64,000 bases of DNA from JAHBXL01 sp964409775 (GCA_964409775.1 CAYPEI010000007.1:1-64000); one strand, 5' to 3'. Positions 1-9,352 are shown, numbered from the stretch's first letter. The notes: generated from the letters alone by a model not told the origin. Numbers and translations are program-made.

Positions 1-55
1 CACGCCGTCGCCTCGCGTCGATCGGGCCCACAAGGCGGTTGATCAGAAGTCCCCG

Positions 56-829
56 ATGATACCATCGTTCCTATGGGATGCTCTGCCGTCTCGCATACGA
101 CGCTCGCTGGCATCGAGCGCGGTTCGATCACTTGAACGTACACGCGACTTTGCTGTGCACGATTGGCTCAGCATTTCCTCGCTCAATAGAAGCCTCGCTC
201 AGCTCGCCTCTGCTGGTTGGCACGCTCGGCACGTGATCGATGTTGGTGCACACGAAGGCGATTGGACATTGTCACTCCTTTCGGCCTTTCCGGGTGCTCA
301 CTGTCTGATGGTTGAAGCGCTCCCGCACAAGCGCGAGCACCTTGCTCGCATATGCCGCTTGCACCGCAACTGTCGCATGGCCATCGTGCTGCTTGGCTCG
401 GAGGAACAGCCTTCCGTGATGTTCAATGTCGCGGAAACCGGCTCCTCATTGCTGCCAGATGCAGGCGACAGCACTTCTGAACAGCTCGCGTTGGCCATGA
501 CCACGCTCGACACCCTTGTCAATGAGCAAGCGTATCCATCAGTTGATCTCTTGAAGATCGATGTTCAGGGAGCGGAGCTGCTTGTGCTCCAGGGTGCTAC
601 ACACACGTTATCTACAACTGAGATCGTCTTGCTGGAACTCTCACTTCAACAGCTCTACGCGACGGCGCCGCTGGCCGCCGAGGTCATTGCGTTCATGGAT
701 CGTTCAGGCTTCAAGCTGTACGACGTCTGTTCGTTGATACGGAGACCGCGGGATCACGCATTGGCACAGATTGATGCTATGTTCGTACGGCACGATTCGC
801 CGCTCGGACAGCATATCTCATGGACCTGA
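56..829 (+). CDS. FkbM family methyltransferase
   Basis: SAM-dependent methyltransferase of the FkbM family, 257 aa, probably O-methylating a sugar of the exopolysaccharide made by the genes downstream. The SAM-binding motif I (VIDVGAHEGDW) is at residues 60-70. The family-typical KIDVQGAE segment, followed by LLVLQGA, is at about 167-180. The ATG at 56 has only a weak AGAAG upstream. The last 10 nt overlap the next glycosyltransferase gene, so it is read as the first visible gene of the EPS operon; the operon may begin before the window. Base composition looks less GC-rich here than in the exosortase genes downstream. The family call is solid; the substrate is not known. Confidence 0.85.
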   Translation: MIPSFLWDALPSRIRRSLASSAVRSLERTRDFAVHDWLSISSLNRSLAQLASAGWHARHVIDVGAHEGDWTLSLLSAFPGAHCLMVEALPHKREHLARICRLHRNCRMAIVLLGSEEQPSVMFNVAETGSSLLPDAGDSTSEQLALAMTTLDTLVNEQAYPSVDLLKIDVQGAELLVLQGATHTLSTTEIVLLELSLQQLYATAPLAAEVIAFMDRSGFKLYDVCSLIRRPRDHALAQIDAMFVRHDSPLGQHISWT

Positions 830-1959
830 AGCGAGTCGCCATTGTACTGCCAGGGCTGCATCGCGTAAACCGCGGAGCGGAGACGGCGTTTGAGTCGATC
901 GGGCGAGAGATCGCGAGGATCCCTGGCTGGTCCGTGACGTTGTTCGGCTCAGGCGAACCGCGGCCGGGCGAGCCGTATGAGTTCGTGCATACTCCTTGCA
1001 CGCCGCGGGAGCGGTTCGAAAAGTGGCCGCGGCTTCCGATGTTTCGGTCGGAAACGGCATGGGAGGAGGTCACCTTTGTGCATCATCTGCGGCGGGTGTA
1101 CGACCCATCGCGGTTCGATGCCACCATGACGTGCTCGTATCCGTTCTGTAACTGGATCCTACGGCAACGTCAAGACGAGCACGGGCGTCGTCCGGCGCAT
1201 GTGTTTGTCACGCAGAACGGTGACTGGCCCTGCCATCGGAGGAACAGCGAGTATCGGTGGTTCGGGTGCGATGCGCTCATCTGTACAAACCCTGACTATT
1301 ACGAGAATCATCGCGGGTGCTATCGAGCGAGCCTCATTCCTAACGGCGTCGATACTTCCCTCTTCATGCCGGGACCGGCGAATAGGCTCGCATTCGGCCT
1401 GCCCGAGGGCGTTCCAATCGTGCTCATGGTTGCGGCATTGATCCCGAGCAAGCGGGTGGTCGCGGGAATCGAAGCGGCAGCGAAGGTCGATGGAGTCTGG
1501 GTGGTCGCCGCCGGGAACGGACCGCTTCGAAATGAGGTTGAGCGATGCGGGACGAGATTGCTCGGGGGTCGTTTCAAGCGAATCAGCGTACCGTTGCAAC
1601 AGATGCCCCGCTTGTACCGCTGCGCGGATGTGGTCGTTCACATGAGTGTTGATGAGCCGTTTGGGAACGTGTTCACAGAGGCGCTAGCCACGGGCCTACC
1701 AGTCGTGACGCACGACCGGTCCGTCACCCGCTGGACGCTCGAGAACACCTCGTATCTGACGGACGTGATGAACCTTGATGCCGTTGCAAATGCGGTCAAG
1801 CTGGCACTCGGCGAGCCGAAGGGGTCCCGCATCGAGGATCGCCTTCGGCTGGTGCGAGAGCGGTATACCTGGTCCGCCATCGCCGCGAAGTACTGCGTCG
1901 CCATAGAAGCCGCGGGCGGACCCACAGCGGCGGGACGCATCGCAAACACAGCTCAATGA
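820..1959 (+). CDS. glycosyltransferase family 4
   Basis: A 379-aa GT-B fold glycosyltransferase that adds a sugar from a nucleotide donor to a growing glycan, on the cytoplasmic side. The C-terminal donor domain has SLIPNGVDTSLF (171-182) and the retaining-GT4 E-x7-E element, E279 to E287, in DEPFGNVFTEALATG. The N-terminal domain has PGLHRVNRGAE, a plausible acceptor-side loop. It overlaps the FkbM gene by 10 nt and the next gene by an ATGA. The sugar transferred cannot be told from sequence. Confidence 0.86.
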   Translation: MDLKRVAIVLPGLHRVNRGAETAFESIGREIARIPGWSVTLFGSGEPRPGEPYEFVHTPCTPRERFEKWPRLPMFRSETAWEEVTFVHHLRRVYDPSRFDATMTCSYPFCNWILRQRQDEHGRRPAHVFVTQNGDWPCHRRNSEYRWFGCDALICTNPDYYENHRGCYRASLIPNGVDTSLFMPGPANRLAFGLPEGVPIVLMVAALIPSKRVVAGIEAAAKVDGVWVVAAGNGPLRNEVERCGTRLLGGRFKRISVPLQQMPRLYRCADVVVHMSVDEPFGNVFTEALATGLPVVTHDRSVTRWTLENTSYLTDVMNLDAVANAVKLALGEPKGSRIEDRLRLVRERYTWSAIAAKYCVAIEAAGGPTAAGRIANTAQ

Positions 1960-2978
1960 ACACCCGCCGGTCAGATCTCGGGATCGTCGTGATCGGGCGC
2001 AATGAAGGGGATCGTCTCAGAGTCTGCATCTCATCCGCGAGGCGGGAGTGCGATCGAGTTGTCTATGTCGATTCGGACTCATCAGACGGAAGCCCTGATG
2101 CCGCGCGAGCCTTGGGGGCCGACGTGGTCGCGCTTCAGCCGCCGGGGCTGACCGCTGCCCGCGGCAGGCAGGCTGGCGTCGCGAGTCTGCTTGAACGCTG
2201 GCCGGACATCGAGTTCATTCAGTTCGTCGATGGCGATTGTGAACTCGCGGCGGGATGGCTTGACCAGGCGCTCGCGGCCATGGCGACGGACAGCCGGCTC
2301 GCGGCCGTCTCCGGTATCCGCTCAGAAGCGTCCACGCAGCACAATCTCTGGTCGCGCCTTGTTGACATCGAATGGCCGCGCACGGGAGGCGATGTCCTGT
2401 ATCCCGGCGGCGACTCTCTCTGTCGAGTGTCCGCACTACAAGCGATCGGCGGCTGGACTGTGGATCTGATCGCAGGCGAGGATCCGGATCTTGGATTCCG
2501 GCTCGTGGACGCAGGATGGCATGTGCGGCGTCTGGCAATTGAAATGACTGTGCACGATATCCGCATCACTCGATTCGGTCAGTATTGGCGACGGGCAGTA
2601 CGCAGTGGGTTCGCGTATGCGGCTGCCGGTTGGCGGAATCGACATGGAGTCGGCCGGGTCTACTTGATTCGAGGTCTAAAGTTCACACTGCAAGCAGCGC
2701 TCCTCGCCGGCACGCTTGTGGCTTCGGCTCTGTACTGGCCTTTCGCGCTGGCAGCTGTCGCGATCGTCATCTGGGTATGGTGTCGCTCCTTTCGCTTCAG
2801 CTCGCGTGCCGGCCTCCGAGGAGCAGACTCGCTTCTGTACGCACTTCTTGCTATACCCGTGCGATTCGCTCAGGGACTTGGGTTTGTGCGGGCGCTGCTT
2901 GGCATCAGCCGCGGCGAGCGTGCGTCTCTGATCGAGTATCGCGCCGCATTGCCAACGGACTCACCCGAGTTTCCATGA
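1956..2978 (+). CDS. glycosyltransferase family 2, membrane associated
   Basis: A 340-aa GT-A glycosyltransferase. The N-terminus has GIVVIGRNEGDRL and the nucleotide-binding region YVDSDSSDGSPD. The metal-binding FVDGDCEL motif follows near residue 91, and an acceptor-side AGEDPDLGFRLVDAG segment comes later. The C-terminal third has hydrophobic stretches (LQAALLAGTLVASALYWPFA and the following LAAVAIVIWVW), so it is likely bound to the inner membrane. The start ATG overlaps the previous stop (ATGA), and its own stop overlaps the next start in the same way, which supports translational coupling. Confidence 0.85.
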   Translation: MNTRRSDLGIVVIGRNEGDRLRVCISSARRECDRVVYVDSDSSDGSPDAARALGADVVALQPPGLTAARGRQAGVASLLERWPDIEFIQFVDGDCELAAGWLDQALAAMATDSRLAAVSGIRSEASTQHNLWSRLVDIEWPRTGGDVLYPGGDSLCRVSALQAIGGWTVDLIAGEDPDLGFRLVDAGWHVRRLAIEMTVHDIRITRFGQYWRRAVRSGFAYAAAGWRNRHGVGRVYLIRGLKFTLQAALLAGTLVASALYWPFALAAVAIVIWVWCRSFRFSSRAGLRGADSLLYALLAIPVRFAQGLGFVRALLGISRGERASLIEYRAALPTDSPEFP

Positions 2979-4270
2979 CCGCAGAGAGCCGATATCAAGT
3001 TATCGCCTATCTTGGCGCGACACTTCCGACGCTGTCTGAGACGTTCGTGTCGAGCGAACTGATTGCCGTCCGTGCGACCGGGCTACGCATTGTGTCTGTG
3101 AGCGTGTTCACCCCCCGGATCGAAGGCATGGGGGAGGACCTCCGTGCACTGGCATCGGAAGCGTTAGTGGTGTACTCAGAGAGCACTTGGCGCGACGCCA
3201 TGACTGAGATTGTCCAGCGTCCTGTTCGCTCGCTCAGGACCTTGGGCCTGGCCGTTCGTGATGCACTTCAGAGCCATGACGCAACTCCGCGATCACGCGC
3301 GAAGCTCCCGGCGCAGGCCTTGGCCGCGCTCGGGCTGGCCCGGCGGCTCCGCAGAGAAGGGATCGGTCACATTCACGCACACATGGCGAACACGCCGACG
3401 ACGATCGCGATGTACGCCGCGGCACAGCTCGGCATCGGATTCAGCTTCACGGGCCATGCGAACGATCTCTTCGTGCATCGGGCGTTCCTACCGGAGAAAC
3501 TGCGACGCGCGCTGTTCGTCTCGTGCATTAGCCGATGGCACCGCGAGTACTACAGGCGCATAGTCGAATTGCCCGATGCGCGGATGCCGATCATCAGGTG
3601 CGGGGTCCGAACTGATCGCCAGGACGATGCGCCTAATGCCGGGGCGCGACCAGACTCACCGATCCGCATTCTCTCCGTCGGCCGCCTCGTTCCGAAGAAG
3701 GGAATGGGGACGCTGATCCGCGCCATCGCAGCGCTCGGCGCTGCCACTCCGGTGCGGTGCGAGATCATCGGGGATGGTCCGCAGAGAGACGAACTCTCAT
3801 CCTGCATTGGGGAACTGGGCTTGGGTGACCGGGTTAAGCTCCTTGGCGCGCGTCCGAACAGCGAGGTGCTGGACCGCGTGGAGGCGTGCGATGTCTTCGT
3901 GCTGGCGTGCCAGCGCGATCCGGAGAGCGGCGATCAGGACGGAATCCCGGTATCGCTGATGGAGGCGATGGCCGCGGGCCGTTGCGTGATCACTTCCGCA
4001 CTGCCGCCGATCACGGAACTGGTTCTTGATGGCGAGACCGGGATCTGCGTCCCGGAGAACGATGCCGGAGCACTGGCTGCCGCGCTCAGACGGGCAATCA
4101 TCGATACGCAGCTTCGGCAGAAGCTCGGTCGGGCGGGACGGGCCCATGTGACGAGCGAGTTTGATCGCGGCATCAATGCGGAGAGGCTGGCCGCACACTT
4201 CCGAGCAGCCCTAACCGCTCATCAGAGCAGCGGGCCAGCTTCGGCCTTGCGGGCTGCATCTACCGCCTGA
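2975..4270 (+). CDS. glycosyltransferase family 4 (colanic-acid type)
   Basis: A 431-aa glycosyltransferase. The start is set at ATG 2975 because it overlaps the previous stop as ATGA and because the protein (MTAESRYQVIAYLGATLPT) begins there like its family; the reading frame is open upstream, but that part lies inside the previous gene. It has LPTLSETFVSSEL at the N-terminus, IHAHMANTPTTIAMYAA in the acceptor domain, SVGRLVPKKGMGTLI, and DGIPVSLMEAMAAG, where the first Glu of E-x7-E is Asp. These are traits of GT4 enzymes from colanic-acid and other EPS loci. A gap of 27 nt separates it from the next gene. Confidence 0.86.
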   Translation: MTAESRYQVIAYLGATLPTLSETFVSSELIAVRATGLRIVSVSVFTPRIEGMGEDLRALASEALVVYSESTWRDAMTEIVQRPVRSLRTLGLAVRDALQSHDATPRSRAKLPAQALAALGLARRLRREGIGHIHAHMANTPTTIAMYAAAQLGIGFSFTGHANDLFVHRAFLPEKLRRALFVSCISRWHREYYRRIVELPDARMPIIRCGVRTDRQDDAPNAGARPDSPIRILSVGRLVPKKGMGTLIRAIAALGAATPVRCEIIGDGPQRDELSSCIGELGLGDRVKLLGARPNSEVLDRVEACDVFVLACQRDPESGDQDGIPVSLMEAMAAGRCVITSALPPITELVLDGETGICVPENDAGALAAALRRAIIDTQLRQKLGRAGRAHVTSEFDRGINAERLAAHFRAALTAHQSSGPASALRAASTA

Positions 4271-4297
4271 ATCGCAGAGCTCCACGAGAGCACCCCC

Positions 4298-5335
4298 ATG
4301 TCCAACCGTTATCTCATCATCGCACCCGGCCGCAACGAAGCGAAGTTCATGCGGCGGACGCTCGACAGCCTGGTGGCGCAGACGGTGCGGCCCGGGCTGC
4401 TGGTGGTGGTCGATGACGGCTCGACGGATGACACTCCGAAGATCCTGGCGGAGTACGCCGCGAAGCACGAGTGGATCCGCGTGGTCACTCGCAAGGATCG
4501 CGGCACGCGGTCGGTCGGGCCGGGCGTGATCGAGGCGTTCTATGCGGGGCTGGAGACAGTCGACCTCGACGGGTTTGACTATGTCTGCAAACTTGATCTG
4601 GATCTTGAACTGCCCACCGGCTACTTCGAGGGGCTGATGAAGCGGATGGAGGCGAATCCGCGGCTGGGGTGTCTGTCCGGCAAGGCCTATTTCCCCGGTC
4701 CGTCGAACCCCGAGGGTGTGTTCGGCAAGGAGTTGATCCGCGAGGCGATCGGGGATGAAGTGTCGGTCGGTGCGAGCAAGTTCTACCGGGCCGCGTGCTT
4801 CAAGCAGATCGGCGGGTTCGTGCGGCAGGTGATGTGGGATGGCATCGACTGCCACAGCGCCAGAATGCTGGGCTGGCAGGTCGGCAGCACGGATGATCCG
4901 GAGTTACGGTTCATTCACCTGCGGCCGATGGGCTCCAGCCACGGGAACATCTGGACCGGGCGGAAGCGGCACGGCTTCGGTCAGTATTTCATGGGCACCG
5001 GCCTGTTGTTCATGGCCGCGAGCGCGATCAACCGGATTCCGCGCTACCCACCGGTTCTCGGCGCCTTGGCCATGTTCTGGGGCTATGTCGAGAGCATGCT
5101 GAAGCGCGTGCCGCGGTATGGCGATGCCGAGTTCAGACGCTTCTTGCGCCGCTACCAACTCGAGAGCCTGATCCTCGGGAAGTCCCGCGCGGCGAAGCGA
5201 GCAGAGGCCCGAAGCGTCCGATCATGGAATCCGGATCGTCCGGGCGACCTGCGACACGCGCCGGCGAGCGTCCGAGAACCACGTACCACACCCCCGGCGC
5301 CATCAACCAGCGAACTCTCACCCCTTCGAGCATGA
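4298..5335 (+). CDS. glycosyltransferase family 2
   Basis: A 345-aa GT-A enzyme beginning MSNRYLIIAPGRNEAKF. It has the UDP-sugar binding VVDDGSTDDTPKIL segment and a DxD-like KLDLDLELP. A GWQVGSTDDPELRF stretch is followed by a positively charged region and a short hydrophobic segment (MGTGLLFMAASAI). The final 60 residues are low-complexity and Pro/Arg-rich with no recognisable domain. The gene ends inside the start codon region of the UDP-sugar dehydrogenase (ATGA at 5332-5335). Its role is to add a sugar to the lipid-linked EPS repeat; donor and acceptor are unknown. Confidence 0.84.
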   Translation: MSNRYLIIAPGRNEAKFMRRTLDSLVAQTVRPGLLVVVDDGSTDDTPKILAEYAAKHEWIRVVTRKDRGTRSVGPGVIEAFYAGLETVDLDGFDYVCKLDLDLELPTGYFEGLMKRMEANPRLGCLSGKAYFPGPSNPEGVFGKELIREAIGDEVSVGASKFYRAACFKQIGGFVRQVMWDGIDCHSARMLGWQVGSTDDPELRFIHLRPMGSSHGNIWTGRKRHGFGQYFMGTGLLFMAASAINRIPRYPPVLGALAMFWGYVESMLKRVPRYGDAEFRRFLRRYQLESLILGKSRAAKRAEARSVRSWNPDRPGDLRHAPASVREPRTTPPAPSTSELSPLRA

Positions 5336-6678
5336 GCATGACACCGCACACGCACCTGCTTCAACGACTCCTCTCCGGTGATGCCCTGATCGGCGTCATC
5401 GGCCTGGGCTACGTCGGCCTGCCGCTCGCGCACGCCGCGCACACCGGCGGCTTCAGAGTGCTCGGCTTCGATATCGATCCGACGAAGATCGAGGCTCTCG
5501 CCGCGGGGAAGAACTATCTCCGTCACCTCGGCGACGACATGGTGAAGGAACTCGCCGCCGGCGGCCGGTTCAGCGCGACCACCAACTTCGACCGGCTCTC
5601 CGAGCCCGACGCGATCGTCGTATGCGTGCCGACGCCGCTCGGCCACCACCAGGAACCGGACCTCACGTACGTCGTCAACTCCGGGCGCGACATCGGCAAG
5701 CGGCTCCGCCGCGGCCAACTGATCGTGCTCGAATCCACCAGTTATCCCGGCACCACGCGCGACGACCTGTTGAAAGCGATCATGGCCGCACGCCCGACGG
5801 GGAGCGAGCGGCTCGTCTGCGGCGAGGATTTCTTCGTCGCCTTCAGCCCCGAGCGCGAGGACCCGGGACGCAAGACGCACACCACGCGCACGATCCCGAA
5901 ACTCGTCGGCGGGCTGGACCCCAAGTCCACTGAACTGGCCGTGGCGCTGTACAAGCGCGCGGTCGAGCATGTCGTGCCGGTCTCCGCCGCCGAGGTCGCC
6001 GAGGCGGCGAAGATCCTGGAGAACGTTTTCCGGGCGGTCAACATCGCGCTGGTGAATGAACTCAAGACCATCCTGACGCCGATGGGCATCGACGTGTGGG
6101 AAGTGATCGAAGCCGCGGCCACAAAGCCCTTCGGCTTCATGCCGTTCTATCCCGGCCCCGGGCTGGGCGGGCACTGCATCCCGATCGATCCGTTCTACCT
6201 GACGTGGAAGGCCCGCGAGCAGGGTCAGCCGACACGCTTCATCGAACTCGCCGGCGAGATCAACACCCGGATGCCGCACTACGTCGTCGATCGCTGCATG
6301 CACGCGCTGAACGACGACGGCAAGGCGATCAAGGGCGCGAAGGTGCTGGTCGTCGGGCTGGCGTACAAGCCGGATATCGACGACACCCGCGAGACTCCCG
6401 CCGCGGAGATCATTGATCTTCTTGCCGATCTCGGCGCAAACGTCTCGTACCACGACCCGCTTGTCCCCCGCTTCCCGCACATGCGTCGGCACAAGCGCGA
6501 CATGCAATCGGTGCCGACGACGCCCGAGTCGCTCAAGGGGTTCGACTGCGTGATGATCGTGACGAATCACTCAAGCGTTGACTACCGCTCGATCGCCACG
6601 CACTCGCGGCTGGTCATCGACACTCGAAACGCCTTGAAGGGTCTGCACAACCTGGGTACACGGATCGTGAAGGCGTGA
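5332..6678 (+). CDS. UDP-sugar 6-dehydrogenase (UDP-GlcNAc/UDP-Glc dehydrogenase family)
   Basis: NAD-dependent oxidation of a UDP-sugar to its uronic acid, giving a precursor for an acidic EPS. The protein is 448 aa from ATG 5332, which overlaps the previous stop; a second ATG is at 5338. The Rossmann motif GVIGLGYVGLPLA is near the N-terminus. The catalytic cysteine is in GLGGHCIPIDPFYL, and the C-terminal UDP-binding part has GLAYKPDIDDTRETPA. The GGHCIPIDP form and the length resemble the WbpA/WecC group (UDP-N-acetylhexosamine dehydrogenases) more than Ugd, but the substrate is inferred. Confidence 0.9.
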   Translation: MSMTPHTHLLQRLLSGDALIGVIGLGYVGLPLAHAAHTGGFRVLGFDIDPTKIEALAAGKNYLRHLGDDMVKELAAGGRFSATTNFDRLSEPDAIVVCVPTPLGHHQEPDLTYVVNSGRDIGKRLRRGQLIVLESTSYPGTTRDDLLKAIMAARPTGSERLVCGEDFFVAFSPEREDPGRKTHTTRTIPKLVGGLDPKSTELAVALYKRAVEHVVPVSAAEVAEAAKILENVFRAVNIALVNELKTILTPMGIDVWEVIEAAATKPFGFMPFYPGPGLGGHCIPIDPFYLTWKAREQGQPTRFIELAGEINTRMPHYVVDRCMHALNDDGKAIKGAKVLVVGLAYKPDIDDTRETPAAEIIDLLADLGANVSYHDPLVPRFPHMRRHKRDMQSVPTTPESLKGFDCVMIVTNHSSVDYRSIATHSRLVIDTRNALKGLHNLGTRIVKA

Positions 6679-7502
6679 CGGCGCTCGCCGCACAACCTCA
6701 GCCGGCAGCGCTCGACATCCCGACGCCGGTCTGGCTGCTGGGCGTCCCGGTCGATCCGATCTCGCTCGACCGGGCGGCAGAGCACATCGTCCGGGCCGCG
6801 AAGACGGGAGCGGGCGGCTGGGTCATCACGCCGAACCTGGACATCCTGCGGCGCGCTGTGCGCGATCGCGAGTTCCGCGCGTTGTACGATGAAGCCACCC
6901 TTCGCCTTGCGGACGGCATGCCGCTCGTCTGGGCGAGCCGTCTGCAGCGCACGCCCCTGCCCGAACGCGCAGCGGGTTCTGATCTCATCTTCGCGCTTGC
7001 CAGGGAGGCCGCGGAGCACGGTGCGTCGTTATTCCTGCTGGGCGGAAATCCCGGCGCGGCCGAGAAGACCGCGGAGGTGCTCTGCCAGAAGCATCCCACG
7101 CTGCGGATCGCCGGGATTGACTGCCCTGCTGTGGGCTTCGAGCAGGACGCAGAGTCGATGCGGCGGCTCACCGAGGCACTCCGCGATGCGGCACCCGACC
7201 TTGTGCTGGTGGCGCTGGGCAGCCCGAAGCAGGAGCGGGTGATCCGTGCCCTGCGTGCAGAGTTGCCCCGGGCGTGGTTCCTGGGCATCGGGATTACCTT
7301 CAGTTTCGTCGCCGGCGAAGTGAAGCGCGCCCCGGAGTGGATGCGGCGGATCGGACTCGAATGGGCCCACAGGCTTGCGCAGGAACCGCGGCGGCTCGTT
7401 CGACGCTACCTTGTGGACGGCCTGCCGTTTGCCTTCAAGTTGTTCGTTGTTTCTGCCGCACGCGGGCTGACCGGATCCGACGGTCGGCACAGGGCCACCT
7501 GA
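6675..7502 (+). CDS. WecG/TagA/CpsF family glycosyltransferase
   Basis: A 275-aa GT26-family enzyme. The family transfers N-acetylmannosamine(-uronic acid) or a related sugar to an undecaprenyl-PP-linked acceptor. It shows the conserved NLDILRRA, ADGMPLVWASR, LFLLGG and VALGSPKQERVI motifs, and ends with a basic segment (RRIGLEWAHRLAQEPRRLVRR) of the kind used for membrane association. The start is GTG 6675, overlapping the previous stop as GTGA; no in-frame ATG lies nearby. Position next to a UDP-sugar dehydrogenase fits addition of a uronic acid-type sugar, though that is inference. Confidence 0.88.
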   Translation: MTALAAQPQPAALDIPTPVWLLGVPVDPISLDRAAEHIVRAAKTGAGGWVITPNLDILRRAVRDREFRALYDEATLRLADGMPLVWASRLQRTPLPERAAGSDLIFALAREAAEHGASLFLLGGNPGAAEKTAEVLCQKHPTLRIAGIDCPAVGFEQDAESMRRLTEALRDAAPDLVLVALGSPKQERVIRALRAELPRAWFLGIGITFSFVAGEVKRAPEWMRRIGLEWAHRLAQEPRRLVRRYLVDGLPFAFKLFVVSAARGLTGSDGRHRAT

Positions 7503-7538
7503 GCCGCTGCGGCCGCCAAGACTGACACTCCTTCACTC

Positions 7539-8456
7539 ATGACCACGCTGCCTCCCGTCAGTGCCGCATCGCAGACCGTACGGTCATCGATAGATGGGGT
7601 GCACCTCGCCGCCGTCGTGCTGATGGCCGGATCGGTGAGGCAGACCGAACTGGCACGCATCGCTCAGCGCTCGCTTCTGGATCTACCGATGGCGGACCGA
7701 ACGATCGGCGACTGCTGGGCCGAGCGGGTGGAAGAACTTCGCTCGGCGTGCGACCGCCCGGAACTGCCGCTTGTGGTGGCCGCGAACGTGATCGCGGGCC
7801 CGCCGCGAGATGTTTCACGATGGCGCCTCGCGGCGGTGCACATGGACAGCGAGGAGACTCGCGGCTCGGGAGGTGCGCTCCGAGACGCGACGCGGGGCTT
7901 TGACCCGCAGTCGCACATCCTGGTTGCGCCGGGACACTCGTTCCTGCGGACGCCGCTCTCGCCGCTTCTTGAACTGCTGGCAACAAGCACCGCCGATGTC
8001 GTCATCCATGCCAGCGATTCGCGTATGCCGAGCGGATTCTTTCTGATCCGCTGTGGGGCGCTCTCGGGCGTCGCGTCCAACGGATTTGCCGATCTGAAGG
8101 AACAGGTGCTGCCGATGCTGGCACGCGAGGGACAGGTCCGCGTCGTGGAGAGCAGTCACGGGTCGCCGATGGCGGTGCGGTCCCTTGATGGATACATCCG
8201 TGCGCTGCGTGCCGCCGCGGACAACGGATCCGCCGATTCCGACGAGCATCCGCTCGAGGACTGGCAGAGCACATTCACGAGCGTGGAGGCGGGCGCGGAG
8301 GTCGATCCGACCGCGCGGCTGCACGACTCGGTCGTGCTCGCGGGCGGACGAGTCGGGCCGGGCGCGCTGCTGGTGAGAAGCATGGTGGGGCCCGGCGGCA
8401 TCGTGGCCCGCGGCGAGGCCGTGTTCGACCGCATCATCGGCGGCGAGAAGCCATGA
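7539..8456 (+). CDS. degenerate sugar nucleotidyltransferase-like protein with hexapeptide tail
   Basis: A 305-aa protein not assigned to a named family. What can be seen is a faint nucleotidyltransferase layout. It starts VHLAAVVLMAGS where active enzymes have LAAGxGTRL, with no matching G-x-G-T-R...K. A central RGSGGALRDATRGF resembles the LGTAGAL motif, and HILVAPGHSFL stands where active enzymes have a GD pair. The C-terminus (VDPTARLHDSVVLAGGRVGPGALL...) looks like left-handed beta-helix hexapeptide repeats. Catalytic residues seem lost, so a regulatory or sugar-binding role is possible. It overlaps the exosortase start by ATGA. An unrelated EPS protein remains possible. Confidence 0.55.
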   Translation: MTTLPPVSAASQTVRSSIDGVHLAAVVLMAGSVRQTELARIAQRSLLDLPMADRTIGDCWAERVEELRSACDRPELPLVVAANVIAGPPRDVSRWRLAAVHMDSEETRGSGGALRDATRGFDPQSHILVAPGHSFLRTPLSPLLELLATSTADVVIHASDSRMPSGFFLIRCGALSGVASNGFADLKEQVLPMLAREGQVRVVESSHGSPMAVRSLDGYIRALRAAADNGSADSDEHPLEDWQSTFTSVEAGAEVDPTARLHDSVVLAGGRVGPGALLVRSMVGPGGIVARGEAVFDRIIGGEKP

Positions 8457-9352
8457 GCGAACCGATCCCGCAACGCGGTCCGCGGTCGTCTGTGACGGTC
8501 TTTTCAAACAATGCGCTCCTCGCGCTGTGGGCGGTGCTGATCCTCGCGGTGATCTGGCTCACCCGCGACACATGGGCCGACATCATCAGCTTCGCGACAA
8601 CCGACGAGGAGCAGAGTCACATTCTGCTTGTGCCCATCGTGGCGGGCTGGATGGCCTGGATACGCCGGCAGCGGCTGCGCCGACTCCGGCCATCGGGAAC
8701 ACTCGTCGGGCCGGCGACGATCCTGGTCGGCTGGGGCATGTCCTACATCGGCTTTTATCACGCTGTGCAGTCCTCATGGCACGCGGGCGCGATCGTGATG
8801 CTCATCGGAGCGCTGATCACCGGACTGGGGCTCAACACGCTCTTCAAACTCTTCCCGGCGTTCGCGGTGCTGGTCTTCGCCGTGCCCATGCCGGGCACGC
8901 TACGGCACCTCGTGGCGGGCCCGCTGCAAACGGCCAGTGCCGCGGTTACGCAAGTCGTGCTCGAAACGTTCGGCGTGCCGATCGAGCGGTCGATGAACCT
9001 GCTCACGATCAACGGGCATGACGTCGCCGTAGCGGAGGCGTGCAACGGCATGCGGATGGTGCTGGCGCTCGTCCTGGTGTCCTACGCATTCGCTTTCAGC
9101 ATCCCGCTCCGCTGGTACGCACGCTCGCTCGTGCTGGTGCTCAGTCCGCTGGCCGCACTGGGCTGCAATGTCGTCCGGCTGCTCCCGACGGTCGTGCTCT
9201 ACGGCTACGCGGACGAATCGGTGGCCAACGCGTTCCACGACGTCAGCGGCTGGCTCATGGTCCCGCTCGCGTTCTGCCTGCTGCTGGGCATCTTCGCGAT
9301 GCTCCGCTGGGCGCTCATTCCCGTCACCCGGTTCACGCTCGCCTATCAGTAG
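8453..9352 (+). CDS. exosortase (protein-sorting transpeptidase)
   Basis: A 299-aa polytopic membrane protein of the exosortase family, which cleaves C-terminal sorting signals (PEP-CTERM, VPLPA-CTERM) and transfers the proteins to a surface acceptor. The catalytic triad of the family is complete: C197 in AEACNGMRM, R242 in CNVVRLLPT and H262 in NAFHDVSGW. Around eight hydrophobic segments are visible. The seven genes from 18789 to 26908 encode matching VPLPA-CTERM proteins, so these are the likely substrates. In VPLPA-CTERM systems of other bacteria (XrtD type) EpsI can be fused to the exosortase; here it is a separate gene 20 nt downstream. Confidence 0.93.
   Translation: MSEPIPQRGPRSSVTVFSNNALLALWAVLILAVIWLTRDTWADIISFATTDEEQSHILLVPIVAGWMAWIRRQRLRRLRPSGTLVGPATILVGWGMSYIGFYHAVQSSWHAGAIVMLIGALITGLGLNTLFKLFPAFAVLVFAVPMPGTLRHLVAGPLQTASAAVTQVVLETFGVPIERSMNLLTINGHDVAVAEACNGMRMVLALVLVSYAFAFSIPLRWYARSLVLVLSPLAALGCNVVRLLPTVVLYGYADESVANAFHDVSGWLMVPLAFCLLLGIFAMLRWALIPVTRFTLAYQ

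Noticed and set aside
2585..2974. N-terminal extension of the second GT4 gene
   Set aside because: It lies inside the preceding GT2 gene; ATG 2975 gives the usual overlap and the family N-terminus.
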